64,000 nt of DNA from Adiantum capillus-veneris. Lineage: Eukaryota; Streptophyta; Polypodiopsida; Polypodiales; Pteridaceae. The notes beneath the pieces were generated by a model. It was given only the letters and a program-made list of their open reading frames with translations, did not search any database and had not been told where the DNA came from. How positions within the stretch are numbered: the first letter of the stretch is position 1; each line of letters starts with the position of its first letter. Made by a program: the position numbers and the translations under genes. Positions 54,901 through 64,000 of this stretch are shown one piece after another. The stretch is from NCBI GenBank assembly GCA_014529385.2, contig CM043960.1, positions 119,108,543 to 119,172,542 of the forward strand, in the 5' to 3' direction.

Positions 54901-55960
54901 GAGAGCCAAAGAAGCTCAGAGAATCCTATTGTGTTTCCGCTTGCTACAAACACAGTAGCCCTTACTCCACCAGATCTGACTCCACTCAAATTTAGCAATG
55001 AGAGCATACAAGGGCTTAGCTACTACATCAGACATGTATATGAAGCGCCTAGAATATCCACAATGACCCATAAATGCCTGTACTTCCTTTATCCTCGTTG
55101 GTCTCGACAGTGCAACAGTACTTACCTGTATCTTATCTTGATTAGTGGAAATCCCACTTTTGGACACAATGTGGCCCAAGATTTTACTCTGTCTTACCAT
55201 GAAGACAAATTTTTTAGGCTTTAAGAAAATACGATAAGATCTACACTTTTCAAAGACTTTTTTTTTAAGTGTGTTAAGTGTTCACTTCTCAACTCAAAAT
55301 GCACACATAGATCATCCGTGTTTATCTCTAGAAATTGCCTGAGATACTCCTTGAATGCATGACTCATTAGTCTTTGAAAAGCGGCAGGGGAATGGGTCAG
55401 ACCAAAAGGCATTACCCTGTATGAAAATATACCCCACTCTGTTGCAAAAGTTGTCTTATGTTGTCATTTGGTTTTATGGTCAACTGGTTGTAGCCTAAGA
55501 GCCCATCTAAAAAACTATAAGCCTCCTTCCCTGCAACTCTCTCAATAACGTGGTTTGTTATTGGTTGTGGGTAGTTGTCCCTGATGGTAGCATCATTTAC
55601 TTGTTTGAGGAGATAGACAATTTATCTTGTAGATAAATTGTCTATCTCCTCCTTAATCTTTTTGGAAAAAGTCTCATTCTACATGTAAGGGCATTGTCTG
55701 CCCGGTTTGACATTACTTTTAAGGGGTGTCGTGTGTTGACATATCTCTTGTTTCCTTTAGGTCTTTGTATGACCATGCAAACACATCTTTATATTGTCAG
55801 AGTGTTGCTATCAATAGCTGCTCTTCTTCTTCCGTGAGGTGCATGGCAATGTATGCCCGCTTAGGTTCCACTCCTAGTTCTACTAGGTTTATACATTTGG
55901 CTTTATCAGGCTCATCATATGAGGTGCCAGGCTCCTTTGGGTCTCGTTTGGGCTTCTAAA
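54900..55960 (-). pseudogene. Gypsy-II reverse transcriptase remnant
   Basis: Minus-strand RT in several frames: a pre-RT block AYIAMHLTEEEEQLLIATL and YKDVFAWSYKDL (about 55870-55740), degraded fingers (about 55650-55450), VMPFGLTHSPAAFQRLM with the altered catalytic region NTDDLCVHF (55412-55221), and KILGHIVSKSGI and EVQAFMGHCGYSRRFIYMSD (55200-54916), which lead into RNase H. Stops and frameshifts are frequent. Confidence 0.8.
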
Positions 55961-57320
55961 CTACAATGTCTTTTTCTTGAATAGTAAACCTTTTGTAGTG
56001 GGAAGGTGCGTCAAACTTATAATCGTTTGATTCATCGTCAGTTTCCAACTCCGTTGTCCAAACTTCTTTCAAAATCTGTTTTAATTTGTTGTGTTTGTGT
56101 TTGCACTCTGTTTTTGTTAATTTCATTGACTTTTCAGAGATATTTTTTGCTTGTGATTTTTGTTTGCTTTTCTTTTTCAAGTTTTTTTTCTGTGGAGTCG
56201 GGTTTCATGAAGCTCTTCGATATCTCATCTTTAAAGCAATCAATTGCTTTAACCAGCCTCAAATACTATGTTTTGTTGTTTAAAATAGATACAAAATATT
56301 CTTTTGTTTTATTTTGTTTGCTCATACGTCTATTTAGATATCTTCGTTGTCTTTGTGGTTTTTGGTTTGGAAAATCGTAATAAACCATTGTTGAACCCTC
56401 TATTTGATATCCTTGTCTGAGCTACTAGAAAGCTTGTATTCTTGTTGTCTTCCAAAAGCTTGTCGGTGAAATATTGGAGTGCTTCTTCATCAGTTTGATC
56501 AAGTTCCCTTATGGAGATCTCATCCACCATGCGTCGGCAATTTGTAACTCTTTCCATGTTAGGTAGTTCTGATCTTGATTTTGGACATAAGATGACACCC
56601 ATCATCTAGAATGGAATGATATTATATCCTTCCTCATCATGGAATCTAGTCAATGTTACCTCAGTCACACACACAACAAGGGTGGCTAGTATCTGTTGCC
56701 ATCCAAAAGGTTCAAACATTTCTTTTGGAAAAGGCTCTGGTACATACGCCTCGTCTTGTACTGATATGTTGTGAATACAATCCTCATTTTTCAAACTCCC
56801 ACTCTCAAAATCTCCACACATGCAAATGTGTACTTTGTTTTGCAGCCAAGCGGGTATTTCTCCATTCTGCTCAGTTGTAGATTTTAACTCTTCTCCTGGG
56901 GTTCGTTCTACATATCTATAACCATGATCGTTGACACTGATGTTTGTAGTGAGATCCTTACGTCTTAAACTTGTAGATATAGTCATAGCCCGAGTCTTGT
57001 ACCATTTTGAGCTTACATATGAATGGTCTATCTAATATGTTATCAAAATTGCTGCTCTCATCAAAATGCATAATAGCAAAAGTGTGTTCATATGCGATTC
57101 CATAAGAGGTTACTACCATTTTCTCCAAAATACCAATAGGTCTCTCTAACTACCCGTCCGCTAATTGTAGTTTCATTCGGGTTTTCCTTAGGGCAGGCTT
57201 TCACCATTTTTTCCGCATTTCTTTGGTTGCTATGGCAATTCCGGCTCCATGATCTAATATAGAAACCATTTTTACTCCTTTGTATTCTACAGGCAAGGCA
57301 ATGTTCCCTTATTCTCCTTC
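55961..57320 (-). pseudogene. Gypsy-II protease and downstream linker
   Basis: Around 57270-57220 the minus strand reads VSILDHGAGIAIATKEMRK, an aspartic protease box with DHGA in place of DSG/DTG, followed by LQLADG and ILDRPF blocks to about 57000. Downstream segments 56986-56606 and 56605-56330 are open but not recognised; they link protease to RT. A polylysine-rich stretch lies at about 56180-56090. It is related in layout to the TR-GAG protease at 32300-32600. Confidence 0.6.
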
Positions 57321-58310
57321 ACAGTAGTCTCCCACCTTATTCACTCGTACTGGCTCGGGTTTAGTTTGTTTTGAGGTCTGGTTATTTGGTGTTTTTGGAG
57401 GAACAATTGGTGGAATTACCAACCTTATTTTCTCCAAAACATTTCCCACCTTTTTCCAAAGATGAGGTCTTACATGCAATAACTCAGATAGAGTTAGCGT
57501 ACAATGGATGGGGGGGATGACGGCAACTCATGAAGAGTTTTGGTGTCCAACATCTTAGGACGAGATTTCCATTGAGATGGTACTTTCCTAACTTTTGATC
57601 TTGTTTCATGGTTTCCAATGAATGAAGGTAAAATCTTCAAAGAGTGAGGTTCACTGTCTTCCGATATTTTTATATATGCATCACCATATAGTGATCAGAT
57701 ATCACACAAGTAGAACTCATGTTCTAAATGGATCTCAATGATAGGAGCTGACTAAAGCGTCGCGCTTCCATATTTTCTTTTTTTGATATCCTCCCACAAG
57801 TCCTATGGCCATGGTTCTTCCACTTTGGGAATTGGAATAACTGCTTGTGAATACACCCCATCTGTGGTATTGGCTGCCATCCTTGTATCCAAAGGCGTTT
57901 CAACTACCAATTCTTTTTGGTCTCTATCTTTGATACCTCTCCCCTTCAACTCTTGGATTTTTTTGTGGATCAACACCTCAGTCCTTGGGGAGTAGTAGGA
58001 ACAGATGGTTCCATAAGAGCTTGAGTTGCTTTGATGAGCTCCTTGCATATCTGCAACCTCTCTTTTTCATACCCTGGATGAGGATATGTTAACCATCTAT
58101 GCTCCTGGTTTTGGTTGGGCTTTAATTTAGCTTCATAAGCTTTCAAGATCACATCTAATGGATCAAAGACCTTGTCCACCAACACCAATCCTCCCGAAGG
58201 TATTATTGATGGTTTTGCTATATCAATCTTTTCTTTATGGTCCCTTACCATTCTCAACTGTTCTCTGTTTGTTGCAACTTGGTTTTTGTCAGTAGCGGCT
58301 AACACATGTT
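57321..58310 (-). pseudogene. Gypsy-II gag-like upstream region
   Basis: Open segments 58305-57970 (GGLVLVDKVFDPLDVILKAY, KERLQICKELIKATQALM) and 58048-57803. It precedes the protease in the expected position for gag, but no zinc knuckle is visible. Confidence 0.4.
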
Positions 58311-61300
58311 ACACCCATTATGCACCAAGCGAGATATACTATGGATGTGTACAAAATTTTCTATACACATTGTATAAGTTTTTGGGCTCATTAAGAGTTC
58401 CAAGTTGTATATGCCAGCTAGAGAGCTCAACTTAAACCCATAGTAGAAAGGATTGTGGTGCAAGCCTTCATAAGAAAGCCTTTATGCAAAGAGGCTTCAT
58501 TCTTGAGAGCTCTCTCTTGAGTGTTCACTTTATGGATGGCCTAGCCTTGTTGAGCTTAATGCCCATGCTTAGAAGGCTAGTGTTGTAATTAGAGAAGCAT
58601 TCTTAATCTAATCTCTACTTTATTCATTAGTCTGAATTCTTCTATATTTCAGTATGCCATGAAGTAGTTTCACCTTCTCATTATTCTAGATTTGAGTGTG
58701 TGTGATGACTTCTTGATTATTGACCACTCCTATTCTTCTATGAGCACTCAATTTGCGATATTTAGAATCTCCAATTAGGTGATTAAGTTGGTTCTTAATC
58801 TTGTGATTAGTGTATGTGCCCTATTGTTTGCTTGTGTGTGGATGGGTTTAATGAAATTCGAGCACCATTCACCTTGTGTGTGTAGATTTTGATGAAGTAC
58901 CTTGATTGGCATGTGGTGATTGGAGAGGCCAATACCGATGCAATTGGTGTGTGCTTGTCGAGAGTGTGCTTTGAGATTCTAGTCTATGGTAAGCTAGATT
59001 TTGGTGGGCTTAATGTGTGTAGGTGATGCTTGATTGATAATGATGGTGTGATTAGAGTTAGTGATTCATGGCTAATCTCTATTACATTGGAAAAGCATTC
59101 CCTTGAATGCTCTAGCCGGGTTGCCGATCCTAGGATTGATGATTTTGTTGTTCTTGGGTTGATTAGGTGATAATATTAGCAGCGGATGGCATTTCCAAGG
59201 GGAGGTTCTCACAAATAAACGAGATAGTGTAAGATGTGGGTGTAGTGGCATGCATGAGCGTGCGCTCATAAGAGTAATGGGAGGGAAGGAGTTGGAGACT
59301 TAATTGGAGAGGGATAGATGTGTATATGCAGTGTGCCGACAAGGTGGTCAGGAGATCATAAGATATGACTTATCGGAACACGAAAAATTTTACCAAGTTA
59401 TTACACTAGATTTCAATTTAATTGTACGTATAAATGTTGCAATTTCATTCATTATCGCCCCATACTTAGTCGATTAAAACACAAATCGTAATGAAAACAC
59501 ACTAAAACTCCCTCATTTTGGCCTCAAATCAGTTAGGACGTATATCAAGTCACACATTGTATATGAAAGCACTAATCATAGTACATGCGAGCTCGATTAT
59601 TCAATTTCAAAGGTGATTCCGAGCCAAGCTTTGTACCCACACTAAAAACTTCAAAATTCCTTCCCCTTTTGTAAAACCATATCCAACTATTAATCCTTGA
59701 AATTTTGATTGCTCATATCTCATGTCAAAAAATTATGCAAATCCAATTGGATTTTTCATTTAGGCTACACATGAGTGAATTAGGCACACAAATGAATGCA
59801 ACATTGCCATGTTCCTCACATTGTTCAATCATTAGCATGGAAACACGCTAAAAAAATCTCCACATTTTGAGCATTAATTGAGTGATAACTCAGTCTTCAA
59901 GCCAATTTGTGATACACGCATCAAATATTTGGCCAAGTCATCATCATAATTTGTAAAAATTACCAATCTTTCATTTACATATTGGATTGCACATGCCATT
60001 GATTGGCACACACCCAAACTTAGGCCAGATTGTTTTTGCAAATAATCCATCAATTTCTCATTGCATTGCTAAAATTGCACACTCAATCAAGCATAAAGAA
60101 ATGTATGCATGCTTAGTTTCTCAAAATTAGAACTATTTTGACCGATCAAGCAATGCACACACTCAAAAATTAAGCACAAAAATTCAATTTTGGCTTTGGC
60201 AATGCAAATATACTTAATCCTAATGATTGCACACACTATTGATGCACATTCCAAAAGCAAGAAGAATTTGAGTGTCCCAATTAACCATCAATCATTAAAA
60301 ATCAAGTGGTCTTGGATGGGCACACACACTCAAGTTTTGCCCAATTTTTTGGCATTTAGGCTTATCCAATGATTGAATAGCATAGTAAAGAGGGTCATGC
60401 CAGGGACCACCAGGGCTGTACCATCTCCAAATGGATATATCATTATCTCTAACATCTCTCGCTTGAGATGGACACCAAGACAGAACTCCTCCTGCTCTTT
60501 GGTGCCAACTCAAGGGGGTATAACATTCACTTTCTCTCATATAGATCCCTTAGCCCCAAATCACGATTGCTTACCAGTCTAGCTTTACAATCAAAGTCAT
60601 CAAACTAAATTTGAACTCCACCTTCTAGGATCAACTAGTGGGAGTCCTCTAATTCATCCTTGGTTCAACGTTTTTTTCTCGGTTATGGCCAAGCACAGCC
60701 ATCAGAGTGTTCCCTAAGATGAGTGTATTTAATAGCTACACAAAGCCCCCGTCTCCACGTTTGATCCCCACTACGTAGAGAAGAATCCCTTTTCCCATTT
60801 TTTATTTAACTTAATGGACAACATAAAACTGGGTTCAACTTTTTAGCTAACAAATTAACCCTCCGGAATCCACCCACCCATCCAACCTTTTGATAAATGC
60901 ACCCTCCCAAGGTAGTACTATGATACTAGAAAACAATATTCCAATAATGTCAAACCAAGAAAACATTTCAAGAATTTGAAAGCAGCACACAAACTGTTGC
61001 ATACCCTTGCAAGTGTGCATTTATCAGTGGTTCCCACCTTTTTCCTTTTCTAAAATATTTTACTTCCTCTTTTCCTTTTGTCTTAGTAAAATTATCTAGT
61101 TATCTTTCAAGCAATCACATATACTCCTCTAGGCATATTCCTATCCTCGTCCCAGGACTTCGGTATCATGTCTCCTCCGCCACGTGTGGAGGCAACGCCT
61201 TGCCACAATCCCAATTCTTATTTTTCTCTATCATGTGTGGGAAAGGCTTACATAAATAATCTACTCTAGATTCTTTCAAAATGAATAATTTAAGAAGCAG

Positions 61301-64000
61301 ATCAAAGGTCCGTCGGCTGATGAGGACGATTGCGGAATAGCCCATTTAATTAGGTTCCTAGCCTTTCCAAGGTTCCTTTTTACCAAACAATTAGAAGAGT
61401 TCCTTAATTAAATCACATCCTCCTCCCTTATCATGAGTCCTTCATGGATCCATTTTCCTTCCTCATTTGCCCATCGGTATCAGGTCTACCCGAAATAGGC
61501 CGATTTCCAGACGCATCCACTGGTCCCTATCATTGGGCCGGGACACACTCCCATTCAATCCCATTTTTAGGTAGGTGAATGAAGTCCAAAACTTTGACCA
61601 ACAGTTATTAGTCCTAGCAAAAAAGGACCATCCCCCATTGTATCCTACAGGTAAAGACCTGTGGCAGCCTTTTCCAAGCATGTAAGACAAAGCTCACACT
61701 TAAATCTTCTATGTTATGCTAGGGCTATCTACGTCAAATCTTCTCAATAAAGTCTTTAATCCTAGTTTAAATTTAGATTAAGTTCTTGAATCTTCTGGAA
61801 GTTTAAGGTTTTGTCTCGACGTAAGTTTCAAGTTAACCCCGACTTTGACATATCCCATTTTGGTCCCTTTGCATCATTTTCCATCCATGGGGCATCTCCA
61901 TGGAAGTAATGGGAGTTTTATGTTCAAGCAACATGGTCACAACATACATGAAGCTATCCCCTTACTCCCCCCTTTGAATTTACAAACAAACTTAAAAGTA
62001 GACAAACTTGAAATGAACAATGCATATGCTTTCTACAATGAATTTTTGCTTTGGATGGATCTATGCGTGGTAAACACAAAACTTTGGAATGCACCAACTT
62101 GATATCTTAAGACAAAATCATTAAAATTCCTTTGAGTGCTTATGCAAGCAAGAGTAAAACCCTTCCATGCATGGTATTGTAAGCACAAAAATTTATGAAG
62201 TTCTTAAGGGTGGACATGCTAGTGTGGTGAAAAATGGTTCGTGCAATAGTGTATGAGTGATTACAAATTCTTCCTTAAGAAGGGATTTAGACATACCTTG
62301 GCTACCGTGGAGAGGATTAATTATGTGGCTTATGGTTTTGGGACTTTTCAATTGATAAGAGGGGGGGATAGCTTTAATTGAAAGGAAATTTCCACTTTCA
62401 AGGAAAAACTCCTTTGATTAAGATAGGGCTCCCCTTCAAAACTTAACTCTCTTTGAGAGACTTAGTATTAAATTTATTGGTATCACTTAAACAAATCTTA
62501 TACATGCTCTTTTTCTCTTCGAAACAAGGAAAGTCCTATTTCTTAAATTTAAAGAAAAACTTGTGAACCTTTCGTAAGAGCATTCTTTTTAGAGTAAATT
62601 ATAATGCCACTTTGAATAGAATAGTTATTTCTAAAATTTCCAATACTTAATGGCCCATGATTATGTGGCAATTATCTTGTGCATCTTAAACATAGAAAAA
62701 GATATTTCTAGCGGGGTTTAAGGATACGCATATATACTAATCATCATCCAACATGCATGCTATTTTAGTACGATCTCTAGTCACCTATGGTTAAAGAGAG
62801 TGCTTTCTACTCTCATTTTAGTTTGGCAATCTAGATAAAGGAACTTGAAATATAAGTATGATCTCCAGTCACCTATGGTTAAAGAGAGTGCTTTCTACTC
62901 TCTCTATGCCATATTAGTCTAGTAATCTAGAGACTTGAAACAACAAAACTTGAAATACATCGGATTAGTGTTAGCAACATGGTTAATTATGATTAGTAAA
63001 TGAACCATAATTAGAGGAAAACAACAAAATTAAGTACTTATTTCTTCTTCCCAAGCAAAAGGTTTGCTTATGGTCAAGCATCATAAATTTATGTAAGCAT
63101 GAAATCAAATCACTTTGAAGCAAGTCAAATAGCATAAAAAGAACAACAAAACATTACCTTAGTGTGTGTATGATCTAGTCTTCTCCTTGCTTTGGATGTA
63201 GTCGGCTCTTCACTTCACTTGAGCACCACCAATTTGGCTACTTGGAATGAGAGAATTGTAAGAGGCAAAAGGAATTCAAGCTATGGAAAGCTTGAGAATT
63301 AGGAGAGAGAAGAGGGAGAGTGTAGTGTGAAGAAGAAGATGAAGTTTTGACAAACTTGATTAGGGTTTTGGCCATGGATTCTCTTGAAGAGATGTGCGTG
63401 TGTGTGTGTGTAGGAGGTGTGTGTGTGAAAGAGGTTTGGATATGGCTTTCTCAAGATTACTCTCAAGTTTGCACCTTGAGAAAATGAAGGAGAGAAGTGA
63501 AAAATGAGAAGGGAAGCCCTCTTTTTATGCACATTTTTTATAAGTGCTTTCACTTATCTTTTTCAACGTACCCGCGCACGACTCTACCTGCCCTTTTCCT
63601 TGTTGAAATAAAACAAGGTATCATCTAAGATACCCTTTAAACAACCCCAAAACCAAAATTGGGGATACCTACTTGATAGCTTATCTTCCTTATCTTGATA
63701 ACTTATCTTACTTATCAAAACTTTCTCAACAAGTTACTTACTCACCTATCCTTATCTTCTCCTTTTCTCCTTTATCTTTATCTTTTTCCTTTTTTCTTTT
63801 TCCTTTTTCCTTTATGCTAATTTTATCAAAATGAAAAGCTAACTTCCTATGCCTTGGTTATGTCCATGTTCCCATGGCATAAGCCGAAGTGTCTTGTGAG
63901 TATTCTTTTGTGCTTAAATTGAGCCCGAATTTTCTCGAACATTTTTTTTCTTTGTATTATTTTCTTTTTCTTTTTCATCTATTAAGTCGGTGGCTTAGAT
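58311..64000. other. Unrecognised non-coding sequence, about 5.7 kb
   Basis: Only short open frames (65-85 codons) without recognisable domains. It contains an 88-bp-period duplication (62770-62940), a GT-rich patch (63392-63425) and, near 63618-63675, a segment like 36805-36860. The 63.0-63.6 kb part has the composition of an LTR, but termini and a partner were not found. Confidence 0.4.
62770..62940. repeat. Short tandem duplication, period about 88 bp
   Basis: GATCTCTAGTCACCTATGG (62772) recurs as GATCTCCAGTCACCTATGG (62860), followed in both by TTAAAGAGAGTGCTTTCTAC and GTCTAG/ATCTAGA-type sequence. Confidence 0.85.

Noticed and set aside
61317-61345. CTGATGA suggesting a hammerhead ribozyme
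   Set aside because: The GAAA core box and paired stems are not present; GGAATA follows instead.

Overview
The window looks like a gene-poor, repeat-dense stretch of a large land-plant nuclear genome. The evidence is Ty3/gypsy and Ty1/copia LTR retrotransposons with plant-type primer sites (tRNA-iMet and tRNA-Asp-like), nested insertions and solo LTRs, many TG, AG, CT and AT microsatellites, and spliced GT-AG exon remnants. I saw no rRNA, intact tRNA, CRISPR array or bacterial operon. A fern, lycophyte or gymnosperm would fit, but the species cannot be told from the sequence.

Layout. 1-9336: the 5' LTR side of a decayed minus-strand Ty3/gypsy element (Gypsy-I). Its pol is interrupted by a 1.34-kb TTAA-flanked inverted-repeat element, and its LTR is interrupted by a related solo LTR with a perfect GCATA duplication. 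9386-13605: exons of a degraded minus-strand host gene with a ParB-like DGNH motif, hit by a copia insertion (11381-13408) that has LTR U5 ends at both termini. 13620-16195: AT-rich sequence surrounding three large hairpins. 16196-17310: an inverted fragment of the Gypsy-I LTR that keeps the empty site of the solo LTR. 18430-20187: a minus-strand pseudogene for an FCP1/NIF-type HAD phosphatase with a tandem-repeat N-terminal region; a second copy of the repeat region lies at 37456-38700. 20188-26860: mostly unrecognised sequence with a 150-bp tandem repeat and GA tracts.

26901-35829: a complete, young LTR element with LTRs differing at about 4 sites, a TACGA duplication, and one open 1726-codon gag-protease frame but no reverse transcriptase, RNase H or integrase. 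It is a non-autonomous TR-GAG-type element and the best-preserved unit in the window.

37456-42090: repeat-coding and unrecognised coding remnants, with a palindrome-rich satellite. 42458-42836: a short inverted-repeat element carrying a tRNA-like pol III promoter. 43889-47437: a long decayed minus-strand coding region, probably mobile-element derived. 48025-49150: a plus-strand gypsy integrase remnant. 49424-54028: a minus-strand copia element with an integrase deletion and a truncated 5' LTR. 54900-58310: a minus-strand gypsy gag-protease-RT remnant. 58310-64000: no recognised gene.

No intact host gene is evident. The only long open frame is the TR-GAG polyprotein, which would need enzymes supplied by another element. 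The insertions give a relative order: Gypsy-I LTR, then the solo LTR inside it; the host gene, then copia-I; the gypsy pol, then the TTAA element.
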